64,000 bases of DNA. Source: Acanthosoma haemorrhoidale (taxonomy: Eukaryota > Arthropoda > Insecta > Hemiptera > Acanthosomatidae). Below, in pieces: positions 35,041 through 46,109 of the stretch; positions within the stretch are counted from its first letter, which is position 1; each line of letters starts with the position of its first letter. The stretch is taken from the NCBI GenBank assembly GCA_930367205.1, contig OV884013.1, positions 87,979,333 through 88,043,332 of the forward strand, in the 5' to 3' direction. A model generated the notes under the pieces. The model had not been told where the DNA came from, ran no database searches, and saw only the letters and a program-made list of their open reading frames with translations. The position numbers and the translations under genes are program-made.

Positions 35041-35455
35041 AAGTATAATGATATACATTCTACATGACTTGACTGAACTGACTAATAAGGTGATGGGGCT
35101 CACCTTTTTGATCAACCTTAAAACTAACTTACATACTAATTCTTATCCTAATTTTTCCCCGACAGTCTGTTGCCATCGATGCGGGAGGGGTGGTGGGGTC
35201 ATAGTGTTAAACACTGGATTTGTCAGGTGCTGCAACGAGTCAAAAAACTTAATGTGTCTCCGGCGGATGAACTCACCCACCGACGGCACACCAAGCAACG
35301 GGTGCAGGTCAGCGTTCTTCAACCTCTCGAAAGAGGTATGTCGGACCACTTTTCGCATGATTCCATTCTGGAAGTGTTGGAGACATTTGGCTGTATTGTC
35401 AGTCAAGTGGGTAAATAGCGGGGCACCGTACAGCAGAGCTGGCCGGAGGACATAT
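35041..35455 (-). mobile_element. LINE family A, 5'-truncated copy
   Basis: This is the fullest family-A copy: ORF2 C-terminus at 35451-35143, then the 3' UTR with GTAAGTTAGTTTTAAG and GGTGAGCCCC, ending with the hairpin at 35043-35063. It is 5'-truncated just upstream of VLRPALLYGAP. The 166-codon frame on the opposite strand is a shadow of this copy. Confidence 0.85.
35143..35451 (-). pseudogene. LINE ORF2 C-terminus (family A), uninterrupted
   Basis: The frame reads VLRPALLYGAPLFTHLTDNT, then QNGIMRKVV, SFERLKNADLHPLLG, IRRRHIKFFDSLQHL and PPPLPHRW, ending EKLG-stop. VLRPALLYGAP plus LQHFQNGIMRKVV is the thumb/C-terminal signature of Jockey-clade ORF2 proteins. All 102 codons are open, which suggests this is the youngest or least decayed family-A copy. 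It contains no catalytic domain and has no start codon of its own. Confidence 0.8.
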
Positions 35456-35909
35456 AACTGTTTTTTTGTTTGTTTTAGCTTTACATTACGGTTATGGTAT
35501 TTTAGTTCTCGAGAAGCAGCCTGTCATTTATATTTATTTTTTATATGAGAGGGCTATCAACACAGAATATAGAAGATTTTTCATTCGCTCATTCATACAT
35601 ACTTACAGTGTTAAGTAGAGATTTTTAGTCACCCTACGTTTTCTTCAGTTAATTACCGGCGGCAGTGAAGAAGAATGTCTAATTTTTATACAATTAGCTA
35701 TAAATATTTTCCTTCAACTTCGTCGTATAAGTAAGGATTTTTCAGGTGGGTTTCAAAGGTAGTAGGGAGAGTAGGTGTTATGTGGGTAAACGTTATCGCC
35801 TGTGTTCTTTATACATTGGATTTGAAAACTGGACCCAATTTCATATGTTTAAACGATTAATACTTTCTTTATTTGTCGTGTTCGAATCGTTCGTAGTTCA
35901 TCAATTTAT

Positions 35910-35965
35910 AAACATTACATTGTCAATTAATTCTGTATAATGTAATTGGCACTCTACTAAGAAAA
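35910..35965 (+). repeat. Direct repeat, copy 2
   Basis: Matches 34312-34366 with about three differences over the core. The flanks diverge on both sides. Confidence 0.7.
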
Positions 35966-36782
35966 CGCCATTTAGTTCCGTTTCGTTTTTCACCTTCCTT
36001 TATGACAAGAAATATTTAACTTTAGTCCTGCGGGAATTTATTTGGCACTTAATTCTTCTTCATGCTTAGTCGGAAATTACTTATTTATAATCAGTAATAA
36101 TATGTTATCATCGCACGTTGTAGAGATAAGCTTCCACAGATATTTGAAGAATATGTGCGATAAATGAAAAATTGTTCACAATTAAGAAAAATAACTCGCT
36201 TAGATATCTGTATTTAATATTCGTTTACAATCCAACTTGAATTATTTTAGTTCAATAGACTACCTACCTTCTACTTTTTCCCATGTTTTAGACTTTCATA
36301 CTATTTCACCGTTGTATGTACTGAAACGTTGTGTGAAAATCGGGGGTAAATAAAGCAAACAGCATAGCGAAAATAATTCCCATTTGATACCGGCACGTGA
36401 GTGACCGGAGGCTGATCCGTAGATAATGTGCTGCAGCTAATGGTGATCAGCTGATTGCACAACGAACCCCCCGGATTTTCTTTGTAATCCAGTAGCTGGC
36501 AAATGTCACAGTTGCTAATATTGAAGTTTGGAAATACGAGAACTGGAACAAACGGTTTTTCTCCTAACGTTCAGACCTGAGAAAGGAATTAAGACGGAGT
36601 AGAACTCATCGATAGGGATTGAAAGACACATATGCAGGATGACAGATAAATATCAAAGAAAAAGTGTCAACTATGTCCTAGCAATTTACAACGTAAAATA
36701 TTTACTGGGTTGATGAAGGGGGGGGGGTAGTTGATTTACATCGATCTTACATCTTTAGACTAGATGCAATGCATATTAGCAT

Positions 36783-36802
36783 TATATATATATATATATA
36801 TA
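36783..36802. repeat. (TA)n microsatellite
   Basis: Ten TA units directly follow the short repeat TAGATGCAATGCATATTAGC. Confidence 0.9.
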
Positions 36803-37003
36803 CCCTGTGGAGGGACTGTTTCTGAATATAAATGATAATAAAAAATATTTGATTAAATTTAGATCAATTGAGGTTAAGTTATTAGTGAGATCGTCGAAAC
36901 TCCATCAATTTAAAAAAAATAGTGAATTTATAAGTTGGTGTAAGTTGTTAGCATTGCGCTAAAAAATAAAAAGTATAATTATGACCAGATGTATAGTGAA
37001 AAC

Positions 37004-37099
37004 CTTTAGGCACTCTAGGACTATGTAAGGAGATCAATTTATTTTTTTCCTTATCTATAATCTTAAAAAAAATTTGAAAGCTAAGGGGGAAAAAAAAAA
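37004..37099 (+). mobile_element. LINE family B 3' tail
   Basis: TTCCTTATCTATAATCTTAA and GAAAGCTAAGGGGG followed by a 10-base A run (37090-37099) match 4135-4184. The upstream part has a small deletion. Confidence 0.7.
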
Positions 37100-40000
37100 G
37101 TTTTATTCAAATTTGTCTGTGACTCTATTCAAGAATGCTTTTAGCGGCTGAAGATTTTTTATGGCTTTCACAAGGTGGTCAACTCCTCTTCTATGAGGTA
37201 GGCAGATGCCTCGCAAGGTTGAACGCACCGCCAATAAAACAATATCACTCCACTCACATTTATTATTAGTGTTCAATAAGAAAATATATTCATTTAAATG
37301 AGAATTATACAGTATGACCCGAATCAATTAGGAAATTGGCGAATTCGGAACTAATATGAAGGTTTTGGGTTCAAATTTTTAAATGGAAAGGTAATTTGAT
37401 TTTTTTTTTCTATCAGATTTAACTCGGTATAACAGTAAATTAGACGGGGGTTGTTTTGTTCAACAATCTCACGCCCTTCTCATATCAACTGTACTACCAC
37501 TCCAGAAAATTCAATACTAACTTGAACTAATTTGTTGATAAATCAGCCAACGGAAAGAGAAATGTATACTTTTATGTATGTTAAAATGTGTACGGATTCC
37601 TCGTGAGAATGAGACAGTCTTCAATTCCACAGGGGAATCCGTTGTTTCACGTGTGCAGAATAAGCACAAAACCTCTCTTTTTTCATTTACTTTATTTCTA
37701 TTCTAACTAGTCTAATTTGTAGTAGATTATATCGTTGTTTTTTTACTAGGGTGCCAGAGTATTACTAGGGTTAGCCAGTTTCTTATTCAGATTCTTCTTT
37801 TTATTTGAAGACGTATCAACAATTTGTTCACCTTTATCTATTTCCCAGTTTTTCAAGTGATTGTTTCAGTTGAGCAAGTGTGATTATTCTACATCGTGTG
37901 TTTGAAATGCACCGTAAACTAGTTTTAGGGTTATGCGGGGTTATATTTAGAAGGCGATGTCATAGCCGCGAAGATAATCCAATTTCAGAAGCCTTTCAGA
38001 TGACCAACACGGCCTCCGCATTAAGGGAAGGAGGGTCGTGGAAGTGTATCAGAGGGAACTAACAGGGCCCGAGATAACACAAAGGGATTACTCGGCCAAG
38101 TGCGGCTGTCTCCGGTGTATTTCAGCAGGCCAACTTCTATACTCTCCCTTTATTGGCTCCAATTTTTCTTTATTTCCCTACGGCGACTTCATTTTCCCGC
38201 TTTTCCGACCGTAAAAGGGAACGTTTTCGACGGCCTCCTTGGCCCTTATTGCCCCTAGCCCTTCCCCGGAAATTCTTTTTCTCCTTTAAAAATGTAGGAG
38301 ACAATTTCCAACCATTTGGCACGGTGCCTGAAATTTCTGCATAGTTAGATACATCGAGTCAGTCGCCTTTATTGAATGTGACGACGTGGCAATAGAATTC
38401 ATTATTCACTATATTCCTTTTTATTTGTCCTTTATTTCTTTACGGATATTTCATTAAATTAAAATGTTACATTATGCTAAAATGGATTGCTTTTATTTAT
38501 CTCGTTACATTCATAGCTACGAACTGATTTCAAACTATCTGCCTTTTCTGACCTTCCTTGGCTGAATCGCAGCGTGGGAATTATTAGAAACACATTTTCA
38601 GCCAATTAAGTATTGACAACGATGATGTTATGCTTAGAACTAAGGTTGTTTAGTTAGTAAAAGCTCCGTGATTTCACGTACTCCTATCGGATCTATGGTT
38701 AAATGGACGTTAAATAATTAATACAGATAACTTGTCTAGAAACATTCAACTGGATGCGGTGATAACCTGAGAGCAAAATAAATTAAATGGAATTATCATA
38801 GAGCATTTTCACATCACTGCCTTCCTTATCTGGTCAACTTCTGCTATTCGGGTTCACAGTTTGGATGATTGATTGATGCTCAGCCATGTAATAATGAACG
38901 GGGCAACAATTAGATTTATTATTATTTTCATAATACATAAAACTATATTTTTTTTATTTCATTTTTGTTAATCATGACCTAGGAGCAAAACCAGTTGTGT
39001 GTAGCCTAGAAAATCAATTTCCTCCATTTCTTTTTATGATTTTTTAAGTGTTTAATTATCAACAAGAAAATATATTTGTTTAATTTTTACTTGATGAGTC
39101 TTCATGGATAAATTGAAATGATTTGACTATCCTCAAATTGTTGATAGTTTTTTATTATATATCCTTACCGCTTTCAACAAATAAGTATAATTTTCAAATG
39201 CTTAAACCAAAATAATTGGGAAAATAAATATTTAACATATACTTTGTCAAAAGGATCAAGAAATATACCGTACCCATACAACAGTTACACTAATAAGTAG
39301 TAAGTAATCCTGAAAAGAAAAACAAAAAATAATAATTATATATTTTAGAAATAAAAACTAACCCTTTTAACAGCTTTTTTAGGCTATTTATTATATAATT
39401 TATACTGAAAACCAACAGCTGTATATTATTACTATGTTTTGAGCAATGGTTTATAATCTAATTCTTTTTTGTCCATTTATTCTTGAGTATTTTTATTTTT
39501 ATTTTAACGAATCTGAATTATTATATGAGTATGCTCTGTTTTTTTTTTAAACATTTTGATGTTGTATCAAATATTTGTTCAGGACTGTACTATATATAAT
39601 AATATAAATCGATAATAATTAAAACTTCGTTGTGTGGAGGAACCGATGATATATAATTATCCACTCCACTTTAAGTGAAATCCATATGAAATTCTTGGCG
39701 GGACAATGAATTCTCTTTCAAGTATTACTAATAAAACTGCAGTGTCCTTAACGGTTTGTGTTTCGCTGAATTACTGAAATACTATTACTGAATCACTACT
39801 GAACGCCGGTGCAATGTTCATGGTAATCAGTAGCTGCAGTCTCAAGGGCCACGGTAAAGGGAAGATTACTAGGCGTCAATACTAATTAAACCCTATTTTA
39901 TGTACAGTAAAAACACAAATGTGTTAACGAGTGCACAATCATATATTGATCTAATAGCCACTCACTAATGATCTAAAATTTAAAACAACACGAGGTTCTT

Positions 40001-42420
40001 TATTAAACAGGATGGCTAGCTGAAATTAGGTTTATGTTTTTTTCTCCATGTACACATAGTCCTCCTTTTTCTAGCTCTTTCTTTGAAAATAAGACAGAGC
40101 CATACAAAAATAAATTAGGAATTTATAGCTGACACGTTCAGTTCACCGGGAAATAGTGAACATCTTAGGCCTGTCCGAGAAACGTATTATTAACAGTTTC
40201 CTATTTAAATAATAGTTTGGAGCAGTTGAAGAGGACAAGAGCTCCCAAATTATAAATAACCCTTCTTGAAATATATCCCTTTCTTTCTTATCTTTACAGG
40301 ATATAATCTTTAAAATATCATAATTGAAAAATAATTTATATATTTCAAGCATAGTACTGGTTACTATTCACTCTATAGTACGGGAGATAATGATTCATAA
40401 AGAAAATTATGACAATACCATGTGTTATCCTCATTGGTTTGAGTGTCTCTCTACACCATCTCCTTTGGTATCGGATTGGTCTTCCCCAACAGTTTCGAAT
40501 CTTCCAGGTTTCATCTCGTCAGATCATTCCTTGGTTATACGTATAAGCTCCTCATACCCAGGCAATATGGAGCTTAGCCATCGGTTAGAATAATTTTGAA
40601 ACGTTCCGCCAGATATCCGCCGGATACGATGAAGTTAAGTAGAATCAAGTTGGTGAAGTTATAAAAGGGCGTTTTTGTTTGAATTACGCTTCTTTCAACG
40701 CTATAAGTTTCTTTGACGTTCTTTTAACGTCTAGTTTGGGTCAGATATCAACTGCGATTCTGCTTCCCAGATATTCAAGTCCTCGACATCCTCTACTGGC
40801 AACCCTCAAGTCGATTTTCGCAGGTCAAACCGCTTTATCCCAACGATGGTAGGTACGGCTTAAAGCGAAGCAGTAAATACGGGACAATAAGCTCCCACCC
40901 GACTACCACTTGAGTTAGCCGTAGGTGGCAATGCCAATCCGAGCATTCGCCCAGGTATTTACCCAACACCTAGCGGAATCTAGAAGGCCTTGACTACCCA
41001 GGTATCAGGGAATCGGATTTAAATGCTGAGAGCAAACAATTCAAGTGACATTCAAAACTACCCTCTGTATCTATACTATATATAGACAGATATTGCCTGT
41101 CAGCTGGTATGCCACTTTTTTCTTTTCTTTTGTATTTATTTAAAGTCATACTGTCCAGACTTATGCATATTGTTTTGTTTTGGTTTTTTATACCATCTAT
41201 GACTTTAGTCACTCGAAGCAGTTAAATAATTTATATATTTTACAATTATTATTATGTTTCCTATAGAGGTATACACATTATTTTACATTGTCATTATTTT
41301 TTTTTTCTTTCTATGATGTAATAGTTCTTCTTATTTGTCACATGTGAATTTGTAATCTGAATTAATGTTATTATTTTTTTTTCTATTAAATTATCTTCTA
41401 TCTCGGGTAGCTGGCCTATTTAAACTCTGTATAACTCTGATATAATATGTCCATACTCTGTCTATTTTTACCCAGTCACCCCTCCTACATAAGGTATTAA
41501 CTGTCTGCCATTATTATGACTCGTTTTTATTACTAAAGCTTTTTAAATTATTTACTGTTATGAAATCGTTAATCGAATAACGGCATTATTACCATGCTTC
41601 CATATAACATAAATATTTCAGGGTGTTGAAAGAGTTTGTCCACACATCTAATACTAAGGAGGTAATAACTTTTATTGAGTGAAATGAATTTATCGAAAAT
41701 TATACATTTTTATTCATAACATTGTTTTCTGATGGAATGTAATATTTTATCTCGTAGGATATGATTATTAATGCTTTCTATATTATACTCATAATAATGT
41801 AAAAAGGTTCAGTATTCGTAGATGTAATCATACCAACTAAAGAGTTAAGTACCTATTGCATGAAGACTTCAGTTGTTCATTCGATTTGGAAACGCTATCC
41901 TTTACTTTCTCTGATGATAACTCGGAAGGCAGCAAGGAAATATTGGGGTCCCCCACAATGGATACCAGTAACCTTTGGGGAAGAAAGAGGAGGTCGAAAA
42001 CAGCTGAGCCCTAAGACGTGGCAGCCTGCCTGCAGTGCAGTAGGTCGTGGGAGACTTGGGGTCAGCCCCCTCATCGCTCCTTCGCCAACACCACCATTTT
42101 ACAGCCCCAGTCCTAACCGACCACTGAAGATTGAATAAATAAAATACAACCATAAATAATATGGATATTATTAAACCGAGAGAAACTAAGAATCAAAGGG
42201 TGAGTTAATTTTGTTAAAAAAAAAGTAATAAGAAACTAAATTTATGGAACCGCTTTTTTTCCAAACATCTACAAGGTTTCGAACGTTGGAGCTCATTGTT
42301 CCTGAAAAAGAAGAAATGGTAGATTCTCTAGACAAAAAAAAAACAACTTAAAAATTTAGAAAATACCGGTTTCCAGTTGTCCAGTATCCTTGTGGAAACA
42401 GCCGTCGATATACAAGTACT
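37100..42420. other. No supported gene; GC-richer patches
   Basis: A 74-codon minus-strand frame at 37103-37327 starts right beside the LINE tail and has a balanced composition (RGICLPHRRGVDHLVKAIKN), but I do not recognise it. GC-richer patches at 37960-38350, 40600-41000 and 41930-42130 hold frames without motifs and may be unidentified repeats. Confidence 0.4.
42261..42306 (-). repeat. Weak hammerhead-like motif
   Basis: In reverse complement, AATGAGCTCCAACGTTCGAAAC has a GAGC/GTTC stem followed by GAAAC and then CTTGTAGATGTTTGG, resembling Penelope-like tails. The CTGANGA box is decayed. Confidence 0.25.
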
Positions 42421-42622
42421 CTAATACGGGAATGATTTAAAAAGAAATCATATTCCAATAACACTACGGAATATATCCAGAACGTAATTATTTCAGATTG
42501 TGATTCTCTTGATGAATACCTATCATTGACACGAATCCTAGCAACAATACACAACGCAAAGAAATCAACATGTCACATTCAGATATTCTAGGCCCAGTGG
42601 ATCCTTATCCTCGGGGTAAATA
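42421..42622 (+). repeat. Diverged tandem repeat, copy 1, with conserved ATG context
   Basis: The unit runs from AATACGGGAATG through CATTCCAATAACAC-like sequence to CAACGCAAAGAAATCAACAT plus GTC. The last segment is identical in copy 2. The ATG at 42570 opens a 32-codon frame (MSHSDILGPVDPYPRGKYIK ...) to 42668. The sequence before it could equally be 5' UTR or repeat. No known protein matches from memory. Confidence 0.55.
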
Positions 42623-42768
42623 TATCAAATATGAGCAGTTTGAATCAGCCGATTTCCAGATGAGATGATAATTCTTTATAATCATTTAAATGTGACACAA
42701 AATTGCCTTATAATAGTTCCATTTTTTCACAAAATATTTCGCAATCAAAACAAAAATTGAATAACTCA

Positions 42769-42976
42769 AATACGGACAATAATGAATAAAAAAAAATAGT
42801 ACAGGTCTCATTCCAATAATACCGTGAAAGATATCAAAAAAGTAATTATTTTAAATTCTTATTATGATAATGAATATCATATTACGGACACTAGCCACAA
42901 TACTCAACGCAAAGAAATCAACATGTCTCAGTTGATGTTGAGGTTGATCAGCAACCTTCCCTTTCTGGGATAAATA
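42769..42976 (+). repeat. Diverged tandem repeat, copy 2
   Basis: Aligned with copy 1 at an offset of about 350-365 bases, with small indels. The 20 bases CAACGCAAAGAAATCAACAT are unchanged, and the ATG at about 42923 is kept, but the frame after it differs and ends at 42972. Confidence 0.55.
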
Positions 42977-43508
42977 TGTTCTAATTCCTAAAGGATTTTT
43001 CACACTTTTTCTAATTGAGAGTGTTTTCTTATGAAGAAGTTGAAATGCTCTAAGGTTTTCATTATTATTATTTCTAATTATCAGCCAATGAAAAAACATA
43101 CTGGCATGATCGGGACCTCCCTAAAATCTATTAGGGTCTTAACTAACTGTGCTGGCCAGTCTGATAATCTTTCCAAATGTAAATTCAAAACTCACAAATA
43201 CTGTAAGTACTTACTAATCTAAGATTAATTGAGCTGTACAAAATAAAACATTTAACTAACCAATGTTACAAAATGACGCCATAATTTTGGTATTCACTCA
43301 ATCTTAGTGAGTGGTGTGCCCCCATAATGCACCTACTGGCTAAAATCGATCATCGCATCTATCAATCTTATCACTTGACGGTTTGTAAAGTGAATTAACT
43401 ACTAGACTGATACTCGATGAAATTTTTTATTGAGTTATTTTGTTAAAAATAACTTTTATTCATCGAAAAAATCAGTGGAGTAACGCAAATATACATAATA
43501 ATAAACAA

Positions 43509-44325
43509 CTTTATTATGATGAAATTACAATCTGCCTTAATACTTAATAGGCATTAAATAATTGAGATAAATGTTTTCATTCATACCATATTTACAATTC
43601 ATCATTTGCTCGCACATTCATACAATATTTCCAAACAGTCCAGGGGCCCCCAAAGTCCACACGGTTTTTGCCTCCCTCGCATGCGAAAGAGGAAGCGGAG
43701 TCTCGGGAAGTCCCCCACCAGCCACGCCACCGAATACGAGCGAGGCTGGCGAAGAGCGCGAGAGTCACCTACGCTCAGGACATGATTGGAGAAACTGGCC
43801 ATTGCCAGGACTCCCACTGTTGCGCATTTATAGGAGGTCACGAGGCCACTGCCGTTTCAGTCTCCGAGGAGGATAATAGGGATGAGTGTGCAATGACTGT
43901 GCTACGGGATTAGGGTGGTTGGATAGGTTACTATGGAATTTCATGAATTTGGAAGGGATGAGTTAGAATGTAGGATATTCTAAGATCATTATGAAGGGTT
44001 TTGTTGCTGACGTAATAAGGGGCATTTACTATTGTTCTCAGGACTTTTGATTGAAAGGATTGGATGCGCTTGATGTTCGACATTTTTGATGTCCCCCATA
44101 GCTCTATTCCGTATGTCCAGATTGGCTTGAGTATAACTTTGTAAATAAGTAGTTTATTTTCTATTGAGCGATGGGATGTCCTTCGAAGTAGTCTGTACAG
44201 TTGTCCAAAGCGTCTGTTTAGTTCTTGTCTTTTTAGCCTCGTGTGTGGGTTCCATGTCAGTCTTTTGTCGAGATGGAAACCTAAATACCTTACTGTCTCA
44301 GACACGGGGAGAGGAATCAAATTGT
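43509..44325 (-). mobile_element. LINE family C, 5'-truncated copy
   Basis: Best preserved LINE in the window. The 3' UTR (43509-43930) is GC-rich and matches the copy at 17602-18058; the ORF2 C-terminus follows at 43931-44320. The 3' end lacks an A tail and closes with an AATAAAG-like signal. Homology to Jockey ORF2 fades near 44325, taken as the 5' truncation. A GCAAATA motif near both ends is too short to claim as a target-site duplication. Confidence 0.8.
43931..44320 (-). pseudogene. LINE ORF2 C-terminus, Jockey-like (family C), open
   Basis: 129 codons are open. The frame reads IPLPVSETVRYLGFHLDKRL, TWNPHTRLKRQELNRRFGQL, YRLL, then LLIYKVILKPIWTYGIELWG and QSKVLRTIVNAPYYVSN. YLGFHLD+.LTW, LKP.W.YGIELWG and FQSK.LR.I.NAP are hallmark motifs of the region after the reverse-transcriptase palm in Jockey-clade LINEs. 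The endonuclease and catalytic reverse-transcriptase parts are missing, so the product cannot copy itself. The first residue is not a true start. A related but more decayed segment lies at 63000-63270. Confidence 0.85.
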
Positions 44326-45202
44326 AATAATTGCAAATAAAGAAAATATTGTGTCAACTTGAATTTGGCCATTTTTTACGAAAAGACCTTTTCTTTTTAT
44401 AAAGCGTAGATCATTGCGAATTCTTTTCACTGTGATTTATATTTAGCAGTTTTTTTTCAAAGCAATTTATTTCTAATATTTAAACAATAAAAATGATCTT
44501 ATGCTAATATGTAATGCGCCTAGTGAAAATAGCAAAATACTAACATTATCGCTGTTGATTATGAATAAAGTCATCATTGAACTACATATAAATTTTAATT
44601 TAGAAAAATATACAAATAAAAAACCTAACAGTTATAGTTCAACTCCATGCATACCTCATACCTATGTTATATTATTAATTAATATATATGCCACACAAGT
44701 TGAACTCAAAAAAAATTTATGATGTTAGGATTTGCAAAATTTGATCGTTTGAATTTGCATTTGAATGTTTTATCATACGATTATAGATATCGTTTACTCA
44801 AGAGTTTTTTTTTCAAAACTATACAAAAATTAATATCAATATTGGTTATCAAAATAATATGCAATGCTTGTTGCTTATGCATGTTTCTTTGGCTTTCAAG
44901 AAGAACCCATAAACCGATTTTCATGTTTGAAATTGCTTCAGTTTTTAAGATATAGGTATCCTCATAAAAAAAATACCTTCCATCACTGACAGAAATGGTA
45001 ATGTGTGTTAGGGTTTAATTCTGAACAGAAAAAGAGTAAGTTTAAAATTTTGAGTTTTTTTAAGGATGTTAAGATTTTTGTTCAATAGGATGCGCTACTA
45101 AAAAACTATTAAGGTAATTTCCAATCACAGCATCGTAAATTAGACAAATTTTTTTTCAAAAACAAATTGAATTTGTCTTTGTTAAAACTATTTGAAGGTG
45201 GC
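44326..45202. other. No supported gene
   Basis: AT-rich, with short frames lacking motifs. Confidence 0.5.
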
Positions 45203-46002
45203 TGTCAAGTCGTCACGAGGGGGGTGCCTAGTTACCCTAGCCCTGGTGACGAAGTGAGGGTTGATTAGGCTATGACCTGGACAATCGTTTCATGACGGTC
45301 TTAATATCTGATTCCATATTTGATAGGCTTGTGTCCAGGCCGGACTAAAACATAGCTAGGTTAGGAAGAGAGGTCCAGAGGTTTTCATAAATGAGAAGGC
45401 CAAGTCTTGAACATCAGTACAGCCGCAAGTCATCAGTTAGAGAGTCGTCGGGAGAATGATTTACAGGCCAAACCCAGGGTCTTTATATACCCAGCTGGCT
45501 TCTTTAGTATCCAATCATATTAGGTTTTATTGTACCCAATGACAGCTCAGTACGCGGTGGCCCTTTGTCCACGTAGTGACTCAGGCCTGGTTCGGGTCGC
45601 TACTTACTACCTGCTTCTGGGTAGAGGGTGAACCCTCCCAGTCCCTAACTAATTAACTTGCAGCTGCCCTTTTCATTGTTTACAACTTTTACAATGACTT
45701 ATTTATGTTATTTGCATTTGTTTAAATTAATATACAATATAAATATATATATAAGTTAAGCTCCGGGAAGCATCAGTATTCAACCTTAATCCCCGAACGT
45801 CGGGATGTAAATATCCCGAATGTAAATATACAGGGTTATAGAAGTTAAAGTCAGAGGTAGCTCTGTATTGTAAACTAATTCGATCATGGGACGTAAACAT
45901 CCCATGATCCCGTATATGTCGGATTTTTAAAGATAAATAAAGACAGTCTATTTCGAGAACTGAAGTTAGTCTTACGTTTCCGTTTTCCTTCTCTTTATCA
46001 CA
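45203..46002 (+). mobile_element. Candidate solo LTR or LTR-like block
   Basis: The block starts TGTCAAGTCGTCACGAGG, ends CTTTATCACA (TG...CA), is GC-richer than its flanks, has a TATA-like TTTATATACC near 45488 and an AATAAA at 45937, in the order of an LTR promoter and polyadenylation signal. An inverted partial copy follows. There, the sequence after the terminus continues TTCTACCCGG and TGGCGAATAACTT, which could be a primer-binding site. Part of the block (45675-45753) recurs at 14726-14808. No gag, pol or second complete LTR was seen, so family and exact ends are inferred. Confidence 0.4.
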
Positions 46003-46109
46003 TATATATATATATATATAAGTTATTCGCCACCGGGTAGAATGTGATAAAGAGAAGGAAAACGGGAACGTAAGACTAACTTCAGTTCTCGAAATAGACT
46101 GTCTTTATT
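45936..46109. repeat. 67-base near-perfect inverted repeat
   Basis: Arms 45936-46002 and 46043-46109 are reverse complements with a single mismatch (TTTCCG against TTCCCG). The 40-base centre contains an uninterrupted TA run and AGTTATTCGCCACCGGG. The left arm is the 3' end of the LTR-like block. Confidence 0.85.

Larger units (their letters stand above)
35456..37003. other. No gene seen; repeats only
   Basis: Holds the second direct-repeat copy (35910-35965), the short repeat at 36759-36784 and an (AT)n run at 36783-36802. No frame has a recognisable motif. Confidence 0.5.

Noticed and set aside
35048..35548. 166-codon plus-strand ORF, the longest in the window
   Set aside because: It is antisense to the family-A LINE copy at 35041-35455, whose minus-strand frame has clear Jockey ORF2 motifs.
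43571..43913. ORFs of 79-101 codons
   Set aside because: 3' UTR of the family-C LINE; the open frames differ from those in the copy at 17.7 kb.
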